Source: Neoarius graeffei
Lineage: Eukaryota > Chordata > Actinopteri > Siluriformes > Ariidae
Direction of reading: 5' to 3'
Assembly: GCF_027579695.1 (NCBI RefSeq)
Contig: NC_083572.1
Coordinates: 12,789,915 to 12,853,914, forward strand
DNA: 64,000 nucleotides
The notes beneath the pieces are model-generated. The model was not told where the DNA came from. It was given only the letters and a program-made list of their open reading frames with translations, and did not search any database. Below, piece after piece: positions 35,465 to 45,150 of the stretch. Made by a program: the position numbers and the translations under genes. Position 1 is the first letter of the stretch. Each line of letters begins with the position of its first letter.

Positions 35465-35930
35465 TTCAAGTTATTCCATGAAATCGAGCCGTATATGAGC
35501 TGATGGGTTGAATCCACATTCACTGTATTTTGAGAAACAGAATATTTTTATTTTCATTCTTTGCAAATTTGATAAGTTTATATGAAACATCCGACAAAAT
35601 CATTTCCGCTTGGAATGTAAACGAGGCGGCGAAATGACAGTAGCAATTTGTGAAAAATACAATGATAATTCTTGAAAAATAAAAAAAAGATAGTATTTGA
35701 TGGTAAGAATCTTTTCATTCTAAATTTTGTTGCCTTTTTTGTGTGCTTTTTGGGGGTTTTTGTTTTCGAGTAGAGTATTTTATTTCGTCATTGTTTGGTT
35801 CAGCAAGAACACTCTGCCATTTTGTTTTTCTCTACTCACGGTATATGAGCTGATAGCCTAGTAGTAGAGTAGCCAATCAGAGCACGCGATTGCTCATATC
35901 CAGTGAATGTGGATAGGATAATTTTGTATA
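35465..35930 (-). repeat. dispersed repeat family A, copy 3 (shortened)
   Basis: Starts 'ttattccatgaaatcgagcc', has one AT-rich core unit ('gtttatatgaaacatccgac'), and ends 'tagccaatcagagcacgcg' and 'tccagtgaatgtggatagg'. The left hairpin is mostly deleted compared with copies 1 and 2. Confidence 0.65.
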
Positions 35931-36893
35931 TGGTAAATATTTTATAGATTTGTTTGCTATTAAACAAGTGTATTATTTATAACTGATTTTTTTTTCTCCA
36001 TCTAACACGACTGTTTTGCTGGTAATTTGTGAGAATCCCAATATATCGTGACGCGTTTCATAATATATTGTTCTTGTTCTATTTCCAAACCATACTAACA
36101 GCACTGTCAATCTGTTTTGGAGTAAGGGGGGCATTTGGAAAAGAGTAGCAGGCAGAGACCCAAAGTGTAAGCACACACCGCCACCGCAATGCGGAAAAAA
36201 GGCAGGGGGGTCCAGAGAGCCTCCTCCAAAAAAATTTTTTTAAATGTAGATGTAAAATCGTGTATTCTGAGTGATCCAGGATGCAACATTTTGCATCTTG
36301 GTGTAAATAAAAAAAAAAAAATGTTCTTGATCTCATGATTTAGGTGGGCAATATGTGAGGAAAAAAAATGAAATAAATGAAAGTAAAGCTTCTCTGATGG
36401 TTTCATGCCAATTTCAAGTTTTATGGGTCAAGTTATAATGTATGTAGAAAGTTCTTGAATATTCAAGTATTGTGAAGGTTGAGACCATCTTCAGAATCCT
36501 GAAAGGGCTTCAGTCGGAAAACGGCAACCTAAAGAAGAGCTGTTTCAAGCTTTACTACAACAATAAAGAAAATGGAGATCTTGTAAAATTGAAATATTTA
36601 GTAAATTAGGAAAAAAAAATTGTAAAAATTTAGTAACATTCGAAATATTTAACTATCAGAACCAGAGACAAAACATTTTAAATGAGGAACTTGAGTCAAT
36701 GTAAATGATTTATGCATTTATACAAAAGGCTTCATGCAGAAATGTTACTGAAGGTTCGATTCAATTGTAATTCTGTTAATCTAAACAAAAGCTAATACAC
36801 CCCGCACTTTTTATTTGTCTATTAACTTTGTATTTCATTAATGATGGCAAAGATCTGGCAATCAACTTTTATGAAGTGTCGATAGGGGAAGCT
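35931..36893. other. rbfox2 intron 1: no gene recognised
   Basis: AT-rich sequence with homopolymer A/T runs and no credible exon or repeat boundary. Confidence 0.5.
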
Positions 36894-37023
36894 ATAGACC
36901 CTTTTCAGTCACGTGACCTTCGTAAACGCGACCGCCATTTTGGACATGTAGTGGACTTCAGCTCGAATCAGTTTGAATGCGAGGAAGGCGACAAACGAAA
37001 AACATAAAAGAAAAAGGAGCGAG

Positions 37024-37350
37024 ATGCAGAAAACACCTTCACTATCCAGCGATGTAGGGCATTTACAGGGCGAACAGAGGGAGAGGTTTTTGCAAAAATT
37101 GAGGTTAGCAGGCTTAGAGAACGACGTTTACCTGCTTCCACCAGGATTGTTCACTGACGTACGGAAGTACACGAAGCCCTCGTCTTTACCTGACTTCGGC
37201 CCACATGATCTGTATACCTATGTCGTTAAAAACCCATCGCCATACACATACACGCCAACGTCCGAGGTTCCGGAGCGCGCTCCGGCTTGCTCCAGGAGTG
37301 CCCCGGCTGAGGTTCCGGAGCGCGCTCCGGCTTGCTCCCCCTCAAATTAA
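37024..37350 (+). pseudogene. N-terminal fragment of the element's second protein
   Basis: From MQKTPSLSSDVGH the frame runs to 'LENDVYLLPPGLF', 'SSLPDFGPHDLYTYVVKN' and then into the GC-rich repeat, where it is read as 'EVPERAPAC' units and ends. The LP...LF...LPD...DLY pattern parallels the left frame of the 51.4 kb element (YSLPNHLF...DLPDLPDLD). I recognise this as the start of a fish transposon protein often fused to YqaJ-type nuclease domains; only the start is here. Confidence 0.55.
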
Positions 37351-37602
37351 GCAGCGCGCTCTGGCTTGCTCCGGAGCAAGCCGGAGCGCGCTGCTTAATT
37401 TGAGGGGGAGCAAGCCGGAGCGCGCTGCTTAATTTGAGGGGGAGCAAGCCGGAGCGCGCTTCGGAACCTCGGCCGGAGCACTCCGGGAGCAAGCCGGAGC
37501 GCGCTGCTTAATTTGAGGGGGAGCAAGCCGGAGCGCGCTCCGGAACCTCGGACGTTGGCTCCGGCAGCTATTTACACTGGATCCGGTGTAAATAGCTGCC
37601 GG
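37260..37602. repeat. GC-rich complex inverted repeat
   Basis: Repeated words 'gagcgcgctccggcttgctcc' and their complements surround a dyad near 37376 ('ggcttgctccggagcaagcc'), with 'cttaatttgagggggagcaa' recurring three times. A second perfect hairpin, arms CCGGCAGCTATTTACAC, lies at 37561-37602. Confidence 0.85.
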
Positions 37603-37864
37603 ATCATAATTACAGTAAACTAGTAAATACAGTAAAAGAAAAACTTGAGACTGAAAGGTTTTAACAGTCATCCAAATGACTGAACGTAAACATTGCTACA
37701 GTAACATACTAGCTACTGTGTTGTTGACATTAGCTAGTCAACAATAGCTACTACAGAACAAAGAGGTTACAATGGGTTATTTTAACCTATTTGGTTACAC
37801 ACTCGCCGCCACAGAATGTTAACAGCAATGTAATGCCTTTTCTGGCTAATTTTATTCGTCTTAC

Positions 37865-38028
37865 CTCCAACAAAGTGGTCACTACACAAGCGTTGGTATG
37901 CCAAGGGCTGCCAATCTTTCCTGTTAATGGCCGCTATCCATCTTCTCCGTCGGGATCCGATAAAATGATAACCCTTGCCTTGTTTGTTGATGGTTACTAC
38001 ATCCAGGTGCACAACAATATAGTGGCAT
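37865..38028 (-). pseudogene. THAP-domain first exon, frameshifted
   Basis: Opens MPLYCCAPGCSNHQQ and reads to 'LSFYRIPTEK'. One base out of frame, 'RWIAAINRKDWQP...YQRLCSDHFVGG' completes the C2CH THAP finger. It then meets a donor GGAG|GTAAGAC. The frameshift disables it. The exon ends at the same place in the finger as the THAP exon at 52622-52799, showing a shared ancestral intron. Confidence 0.75.
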
Positions 38029-38158
38029 GATGGAAGTCTTGCTGAAAGTAAAAACTTTCTTTGCTGCCGTTCCTCAATGTTGGCTGTGGTAAACTACTGG
38101 TAGTACATGTCCAAAATGGCGGCTGCGTTTGTCGTGACGTCACGTGAAAAGGGTCCAT

Positions 38159-38285
38159 AGCTTAACGGTTAGAGAAGCAGCTTTGGGACCAAAAGGTTGC
38201 CGGTTCAATTCCCTGGTCCAACAGGCATCTACTATGTTATACTTCACTCTGGATAAAAGCATCTGCAAAATGCATGTGACGTAAT
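38159..38285 (+). mobile_element. tRNA-derived SINE S2, short copy
   Basis: Starts 'tagcttaacggttagagaag', has a B box GGTTCAATTCC and the 3' part 'tggataaaagcatctgcaaa'. The central part present in the 5.9 and 56.7 kb copies is missing. Confidence 0.8.
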
Positions 38286-38952
38286 ATAAATCTTACTCGG
38301 CTCAATAACGCATACGCAGTACTGACACCGTAACAATCGTTTTACAATTAACGGCCACTGACAACAATGCGATTCTTTAAAAAAAAAAAAAAATCGCTTT
38401 TCCCAGTGAATAAAAACAGTAGAGGATCTGGGTTAAATATGTATACACACAATTTTCAGAGAGGATAACTCAACTGTTATAGGCTAATTTGAACCCAAGG
38501 AAGAACTGGGATGCATGCCAAAATTGCTATCCTGGGCGAACAGGCCGAAAATTAGCAGTCTAAGATGGCTGCCGGTAGCCATATTGAAAATATCAAGTTT
38601 TGAACCACTCACCACAGAAGTCTGTGCAATACTTCATTTTATGGGTTTTTGGGTATGGGGAATCCATTAGTGACCTTCATTTTCATGATTGAAGGAAAAG
38701 GGAACAAGCTATAAAAATAAAAAGACCAAAAATTCGCTAAAATTGCAGTTTCACAGAAAACATGAGGAAAAACAATAACCCTACGTCAAACATGAAATCA
38801 TGGAATTGGGAGACCTATGCACATAATTTAGGAAAGTATAAGAAAGCAAGCATTTAATTAATAGAAAGAAATTGTATTTTCAGTCATACCATTATGCTCA
38901 ATGGAATGTTAAAATGAAAAATACAAAAATTATTACTTCAGTAGGCAGAAAT

Positions 38953-39520
38953 TAGTCTGGCTAACGCGACTTTAAAGCTCTGCGAGCATTTGGTCTGGCA
39001 AAGATATTAAGCCCAACCGTTTCCCAAAGTGCGTGGTTGACCCGCCTCCCTGAAATGCCTCAGTTTGCTACTGGTCGAAGCCAGAAAAGGCTGTGACGAA
39101 GCTTAAACCAATCACATCACTCTTTCCTCTGACGTATGTGACGCGACGGGGCTAACTGGTAGATTAAACTCTTACCGAAGCCGGTCGGGAGCAAGGCGAA
39201 AACGTTCTTCCTTTCAATAAATACCTCCAGGGCTGCTCTTTGCTCCGTTTTCAATGAGAACTTGCTCCATGTTCGTAATGTTTCTAGTGAATGAAGCGCT
39301 TCCGGCATAGATTCTGTAAACAATCTATGGCTTCCGGTCGCAGTTCTACTACGTCAGTGCCTTGAACACGCCTCTACCCAGGGCCGTTGGAGATGCTCAA
39401 AGTTGATTAGCTCCCGATATTTTGGGAGCTTGGAAGAGCTGTAGATAGCTTGCCTTGCCAGGCTAAGCTCGCAACAGGCCCTCGTGTTGCGTCACACTTA
39501 GGATGGGCGGGCCCAGGCTA
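38953..39520. mobile_element. 568-bp RecQ-exon-carrying transposon, copy 2, 9-bp TSD
   Basis: Starts TAGTCTGGCTAACG and ends CCCAGGCTA, with the 9-bp duplication GGCAGAAAT at 38944-38952 and 39521-39529. TAG...CTA ends, duplication length and gene content all agree with the 19985-20867 copy. Confidence 0.82.
39117..39323 (-). pseudogene. N-terminal exon of a transposon-borne RecQ-like helicase, copy 2
   Basis: MFTESMPEALHSLETLR leads to 'FSLKTEQRAALEVFIERK' and motif I 'LLPTGFGKSLIYQLAP'. It then ends after a few unrelated residues. It aligns along its whole conserved part with the 20411-20656 fragment but differs at many positions, so they come from distinct helicase lineages or are old copies. 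Confidence 0.72.
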
Positions 39521-39784
39521 GGCAGAAATATCTTGAGAGCCTAAATGTTTAACAGCCAACAATACAACTTTTAACATATTACTGTTTGTGTCTCACATAA
39601 ACCCGGGTCAGGAACATGAAGAGTAACACAGTAATAATACCATAATACCGGCAGCCATCTTGGATTGGTAATTTTCGGCCTGTTCGCCCCGGATAGCGAT
39701 TTTGGCACACTTCCCACGTTATTCCTTGGGGTCAAATTAGCCTATAACAGTTATCCTCTTCTAAATTGTGTGCATACATGTCTA

Positions 39785-40931
39785 AGCCAGCCAAGACTAC
39801 AAAGCATGTTGCACAAAAATACAAGGAAAATTGTAGTTTTTTGAAAAGACCACTGTGAGTAGCCGGTGATGGAGCCTTTATAGGTGGCAAAATCGCTGGC
39901 TATTATTGACAGAGCTGTACTAAACGACTTTTTAAAAAAGTTATTTATCCACTTTGTTAAATCCTCAAATAATGCGATTTAAAGCAAGCGTGCATGTTGG
40001 TCACTGTAAGCTTCCATTACTTGCTCCACTGAAACATACAAATACCAGCACTGTCTCACTCAATCAACTACTTCTGAGGTATACTCTCTGAAAATAAAGT
40101 ACATTCATGCATCTTTAGGGGTATGATGGCTTTTCACCGGGGCAGCACCCTCTAGGGTACTTTATTTATACCCTTTATATACTGATTGGGAATGTATATG
40201 TACCTTTTTGGCCCTAAAAAGCTATGCATAGTTACCTTGAGGTCCAGTAATGAGCCATAGGGGATAAATTAGTGTAGATTGTACGGTACCTCGGGGGACA
40301 GAAATGGACTCCTCTTGTCCCCCTATTTCTGACAGCCTAAATGGAAAATTTGTCAATTTTCCTTTTATAGTTATAAACGCTTACAATGTGTTTTAGGGTA
40401 AACGGTGAAGTTTTTGTCCCTTTTGAGAACTACAGACATGAAGTGCCACTTGGGTGATGATCTGAAATGAAATAAATGAATAAATATTAAGCGTGAATGT
40501 CAGCCGGAGCTTTGTAACTCGGCACAGGACAGATTTGTTATGTTTTCATGGACCTTGATACCACAGGACTGTTGAATTCTTAAATTTGATTGGTTAGAAG
40601 GGGTTGATTAATGCTCTATAAATGCAGCTTTCACACTCCGTGCTATACGTTATCGTTTCCATGGTTAGAAACCGACACTTGAATGATGGACGTGCTGCAT
40701 AAACAAAATTTTGGAAGGAGTCTCCAGTGTCAGTGCTTTGAAACAGTCGGGAGGAAAACGCTTCCATTTAGTTTTCCACCATTGGAAAGTCTTCACAACT
40801 TTCGACTTTCTGGTTTCTCTGTGCCATGACCAACTACATTTCTTATTACCTTCAAGAGGGAACAATTGTTTGTTTATACTTGCTATACCGTAAGTGCTAA
40901 CAGAACGGTATAGCAACTATAAACAAACAAT
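39785..40931. other. rbfox2 intron 1: no gene recognised
   Basis: No coding exon or RNA gene. 'ggtactttatttataccctttatat' near 40156 and similar words at 14926-14960 look like pieces of an old shared repeat. Confidence 0.4.
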
Positions 40932-40937
40932 CGTATA

Positions 40938-41197
40938 CAGGGGTGATAGCGTTCCGGCGCCGTGCCGGATTTCCGGCGTACCGTGGCTGGGGGGAAAAAA
41001 AAATCTAGTTCGCCCATTGTCCTGTGTCATTCTGAGATGCGCAGATAGACAGTAAAGGGAATTCGGAATTCCCTTTACTGTCTATCTGCGCATCTCAGAA
41101 TGACACAGGACAATGGGCGAACTAGATTTTTTTTTTTTTTTTCCCCAGCCACGGTACGCTGGAAATCCGGCGCGGCGCCGGAACGCTATCACCCCTG
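40938..41197. mobile_element. 260-bp near-perfect palindromic MITE, hAT-like ends
   Basis: The two ~125-bp arms meet at 'ggaattcggaattcc' (about 41060-41074). Ends CAGGGGTGATAGCG resemble hAT termini. CGTATA flanks it on both sides (40932-40937, 41198-41203). Arm differences are confined to T/A-run length and a few bases. Confidence 0.88.
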
Positions 41198-41204
41198 CGT
41201 ATAC

Positions 41205-41850
41205 CATAAGTGATAACAGAAATGAGAATGGGGACAAGTGTAGTGAAGATGCAAGAAGTAGACGTAAAGAAAGTTGGTGAATTCAAGTACCTGGGGTCAA
41301 CTGTGCAGGAAAATGGGGGCTGCGATAGTGAGGTGAGAAAGAGAGTGCAGGCAGGGTGGAGCAGTTGGAGAAGGATTTCGGGAGTCATTTGTGATAGGAA
41401 AGTCCCAGCAAAAGTGAAAGGTAAGATGTATAAGACCATAGTGAGACCAGCTGTGAGGTATGGATTGGAGACCGTACCCTTAACGAAGAGACAGGAGGCA
41501 AAGTTGGAGGTGGCAGAGTTGAGGATGTTCAGGTTTGCGATGGGAGTGACGAGGTTGGACAGGATAAGGAACGAGCACATGAGAGGGACAGCACACGTGG
41601 AGAACTTGGGAATTAAGCTAAGAGAGATGAGACGGAGATGGTACGGGCACATCCTGAGAAGAGATGCAGAGCATGTTGGAAGGAGAATGTTGAGGATGGA
41701 GCTGCCAGGCACACGAAAACGAGGAAGGCCAAAGAGGAGATACATGGATGTGGTGAGAAAGGACATGAAAGTGGCAGGTGTGGTAGAGAAGGGTGTGGAG
41801 AACAGGGAGCAATGGAGACGAAAGAGCAGCCAGAAGATGATCATACCGTA
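41205..41850 (+). pseudogene. RTE-type LINE: C-terminal part of reverse transcriptase ORF
   Basis: About 213 residues: 'FKYLGSTVQENGGCDSEVRK', 'MYKTIVRPAVRYGLET', 'ELRMFRFAMGVTRLDRIRNE', 'RRRWYGHILRRDAEHVGRR', 'RKRGRPKRRYMDVVRKDMK'. This is the thumb and C-terminal region of RTE-clade reverse transcriptases. The endonuclease and RT core are absent, as in a 5'-truncated insertion. The remaining frame is open, suggesting a fairly young copy. Confidence 0.85.
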
Positions 41851-41859
41851 AGTGGTAAC

Positions 41860-42526
41860 AGAAACTGACTTGTTTCATGGACGTTCCACAACATTACACA
41901 CAACTTCAAGTGCATCAAGTTGTTCTTTAATGACTTGTAGGCATTGGCAGAAAGGCTGATTTATACTTGCTGCAAGATGGCCGCCACGTGTTTCCAGTGG
42001 TCGTTTGATGCCTTGCTTGTGCATGTCCTCAGAAGTTAATGCAGTGCATCAACGTTGGTCCAATACCGACATAGATGGTGGAGGCAGTAAGGTCAGGGAG
42101 AGTTTCCGGTTTGAGATGCAGATCATGACCGCAATCACGCCGATTGCAGAGAGCGAGACTGCTGTGCAAAGGGAGACTGCAGGATCTGCATATTTTGTGA
42201 AATTGAGTTTGGTGTTGTAGAAGAGTCCCTAAACCTAGAATCCCCAGTGGTCAAGTCCAAGAAAATTTCGAGTCCGAGAACAAGACTCCAACCACACCAT
42301 TTGACGGTGGCTGTTGCTGCCTTTATATGAAACCATCTCTGCTACTGTGTTGGACGAATGTTACTGCTCGACTGCCCTGTTTTTGTTAATTGGCAACAGA
42401 TAAAAAGCTTGTTCATCGTTCAGCAAGCCCCGCCCACTATCAACAGGGCAAATAACATGAGAGAGGGTTAACACTAGCTAGTTCATCGCTCAGCAAGCAA
42501 GCCCCGCTATCAACAGAGCAATGAAC
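41860..42526. other. rbfox2 intron 1: no gene recognised
   Basis: No domain found. 42230-42300 has 'caagtccaagaaaatttcg' words that, with 43470-43610, may be the two ends of an old hAT element surrounding 42535-43339. Confidence 0.4.
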
Positions 42527-42534
42527 ATAGCGTG

Positions 42535-43138
42535 TAGGTCTGGGAATCAATCCAGATTTCCTGGATCAATTCGATTCCGATTCATAAGGTCACGATCCGA
42601 TTCGATATCGATTTACTTAGATATTGTTGGATTGTCACTTTAAAGTAAAAACTGTCCCTATTGACAGGAACAGCCCCATGTGTGTTTGTGCATGTAATTT
42701 AACACCAAATGCCTTCTCCAGTGCAGTTTGATTCGCCGCAGGTTTAGCTGAAACGGTGTCGGCGTGGTGCCTGGATAAGTGGTTGCGGAGACTGGTTGTA
42801 TTGCCACTATATTTTACCTCTATGTGGCACAGTTTGCACACTGCTTTTGTTCTGTCGACTTCGTCTCTGTCCTCGTAACTTTTGAATCCAAAGTAATGCC
42901 ATACATCAGCTTTCAGGCCAGGCGGTGATTTTAGCTGTGCAGCTTCAGCCATCTCGCGTTCTTAAGTTTCGGTTTCATTTGCCGGCACCCGCTTTTTATA
43001 GCGGTCCTTGCGCGGTCGAGAAAATAGTGCCTATAGCCACCTGGAAGAGATCGATCCACACGTTTTTTTAATTGATCTCGTATTTTTTGAATGTGAATCG
43101 ATATCGGATCATGGATCGATCTTTTGAACCCAGCCCTA
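42535..43138. mobile_element. 604-bp hAT element with BED-finger exon, perfect 8-bp TSD
   Basis: ATAGCGTG is duplicated at 42527-42534 and 43139-43146. Ends TAGGTCTGGGAATCAATCC and (inverted) TAGGGCTGGGTTCAAAAG. Subterminal 'atcgatatcgat'-like words occur at both ends. An 8-bp duplication is diagnostic of hAT. Confidence 0.9.
42635..42952 (-). pseudogene. BED-type zinc finger exon of hAT transposase
   Basis: MAEAAQLKSPPGLKADVWHY opens a BED finger: aromatic 'VWHYFGF', then 'AVCKLCHIEVKYSGNTTSLR' and 'NHLSRHH', giving Cys-x2-Cys and His-x4-His ligands. After 'TALEKAFG' it should continue to the hAT catalytic core, which has been deleted. Confidence 0.85.
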
Positions 43139-43146
43139 ATAGCGTG

Positions 43147-43330
43147 TCACTTCCTTCTTTGGGTGGAGTCTTGCCAAATGACGATTGAAGTTTGAGGTTG
43201 TCCCCGTCGTCTCCTCGATAGTTCTTCTACATATTGAACGCATAGCAGTGCATTTTTTTTTTCCCCCCACTGCACGAGAAGTCTGTATAAGCAAAGCGGA
43301 CAAACCTAGGGGCGTTCTCTCCAGGCATTT
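43147..43330 (-). pseudogene. second, older BED-finger remnant
   Basis: Reads '...TTGTTSNFNRHLARLHPKKE', the second half of a BED finger, next to the 8-bp duplication of the younger hAT. The younger element inserted next to or into an older hAT copy. Confidence 0.55.
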
Positions 43331-43399
43331 TAGCGCCATTAATGGTCATTTGTTCCTGAACATGACGTATGAACAGGTGAATGTGCATTCTTTTGCACA

Positions 43400-43976
43400 A
43401 AATTAGTATAAAATTTAATGTAGATATGAAGATCTTTATGCCAAATTATGGCATGTTACAAAAAATAAAGAAAAAATCTGAGTCCTTGTCTCCAATTTAC
43501 AAGTCCGAATGCAGTTAATGCACAAGTCCAAGTCATCAGCGCTTGAGTCCAACTCAAGTTGCAAGTTCTTAAAATTAGGGCACGAGTCAGACTTGAGTAC
43601 TACAAGCCTAGTATGACGTTTAGGTGCCATCTCTGTTCTATTTTATGTGAAAGTTCTGTGGCTGAGTGTTTGAAATTTGCAGTCATCCCAGATTTACCAT
43701 GCCAAACCAAGGCAAACTGCCATTTATCTCAATTCAGTGATTGTGCAGACACTGCAGTTTGCCTTTGCACAGCAGCAGAGCTCGTCAGTGTGTTTTAACA
43801 TCACTGTACATGAAATTACCAAACATCACCGTTCAACTGGACAGAATGTTTCGGAACACTGTACCTTTACCTTTCTTATCGATTTTAAATTTTGACAGCT
43901 TTTTTAGCCTTAGCTACTTGTTACTGAGAGTAATGACACATCAGTTACTGTGATGCAATTTGAGAAGTACATCATT
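43400..43976. other. rbfox2 intron 1: no gene recognised
   Basis: 43470-43610 carries 'gagtcc'/'aagtcc'-rich sequence and 'gtactacaagcctagta' typical of a hAT end. Nothing else recognised. Confidence 0.4.
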
Positions 43977-45150
43977 ACCTCTGCCAAGTACAAGTTTGTT
44001 GCAGGAGGTTGTTTTCGCCTCTGTTTGTTTGTTCCCAGTGTAACTCAAAAAGTAGCAAACGGATTTGGATGAAACTTGGTGGAAAGGTGAGTCATGGGCC
44101 AAGGAACAATTGGTTAAATTTTGATGTAAATCCCAGATATGTATGTGGATCCATGGTTCAAATATGTATGCAGATCCAGGACTTTTTTTTTCCCCCTCTT
44201 TTCCAAATGTAACTCAAAGTAGTGAACGGATTTGGATGAAATTTGGTGGAAAGGTTAGCCATGAGCCAAGGAATAATTGATTGATTAGATTTTGATGTAA
44301 ATCCGAGTATGTATGTGGATCCACGGTTCAAATATGTATGCAGATCCAGGACTTTTTTTTCTCTTTTCCCAATGTAACTCAAAAAGTAGTGAATGGATTT
44401 TGATGAAATTTGGTGGAAAGGTGGACCATAGGCCAAGGAATAATTGATTAGATTTTGATGTAAATCCAGATATGTATGTGGATCCATGGTTCAAATATAT
44501 GCAGATCCAGGACTTTTTTTCCCCCTCTTTTCCAAATGTAACTCAGAAAGTAGTGAACGGATTTGGATGAAATTTGGTGGAAAGGTTAGCCATGAGCCAA
44601 GGAATAACTGATTGGTTAGATTTTGATGTAAATCCGGGTATGTATGTGGATCCACGGTTCAAATATGTATGCAGATCCAGGACTTTTTTTTTCTCTTTTC
44701 CCAATGTAACTCAAAAAGTAGTGAATGAATTTTGATGAAATTTGGTGGAAAGGTGGACCATAGGCCAAGGAATAATTGATTAGATTTTGATGTAAATCCG
44801 GATATGTATGTAGATCCATGATTCAAATATGTATGCAGATCCAGGATTTTTTTTCCCCTCTTTTCCCAATGTAACTCAAAGTATTGAATGGATTTGGATG
44901 AAATTTGGTGGAAAAGTGGACCATAGGCCAAGGAATAATTGATTAGATTTTGATGTAAATCCGGATATGTATGCGGCTCCACGGTCCAGATATGTACACG
45001 GATCCATCCATCCATCCAATATAACTCAAAGTAGTGAACAGATTTGGATGAAATTTGGTGTACAGCTGTAGTATTATCCCAGGTTCAAGAGATTTTGATG
45101 ATATGTGGCTTGGCTGAGGTATGCACTCTACCAAGTGCCCTCGTCGTTAC
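43977..45150 (+). repeat. array-bearing repeat family D, ~165-bp unit x about 7
   Basis: Units anchored by 'gtaactcaaa' at about 44039, 44209, 44372, 44537, 44705, 44869 and 45022 ('taactcaaagtagtgaa', 'gatgaaatttggtggaaagg', 'aggaataattgattagattt'). Flanks 'cattacctctgccaag' and 'ggctgaggtatgcactctacc' are the element's ends, as at 34130 and 61714. Minus-strand open frames through the array are repeat artefacts. Confidence 0.88.

Larger units (their letters stand above)
36894..38158. mobile_element. ISL2EU-like deleted element with convergent second-ORF and THAP starts
   Basis: Inverted ends TAGACCCTTTTCAGTCACG and (inverted) TGGACCCTTTTCACGTGAC. Near the left end is a plus-strand frame (37024-37350); near the right end is a minus-strand THAP exon (37865-38028). 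The element at 51410-52934 has the same plan. Two-gene elements with a THAP transposase and a YqaJ-nuclease protein are known as ISL2EU; I assign it by layout, not by transposase core, which is absent. A large GC-rich inverted repeat fills the middle. Confidence 0.65.
38437..39784. mobile_element. long-terminal-inverted-repeat DNA element, with nested RecQ element
   Basis: Left arm 38437-38585 and right arm about 39648-39784 are inverted copies of about 140 bp sharing 'ctgttataggctaatttg', 'gcgaacaggccgaaaatta' and 'aagatggctgcc'. The interior is mostly unrecognised, and the RecQ-bearing element (38953-39520) is inserted in it. Superfamily unknown. Confidence 0.7.

Noticed and set aside
36973-37350. 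Frame starting upstream at a non-ATG codon (36973)
   Set aside because: The first in-frame ATG with suitable context is 37024; the earlier part has no Met.
41122-41844. 240-codon minus-strand frame
   Set aside because: Exact antisense of the RTE reverse-transcriptase frame.
44158-45015. Minus-strand frames with repeated 'HQNLINYSLAYGP' units
   Set aside because: Repeat-encoded; unit length is close to a multiple of three, which keeps the frame open by chance.
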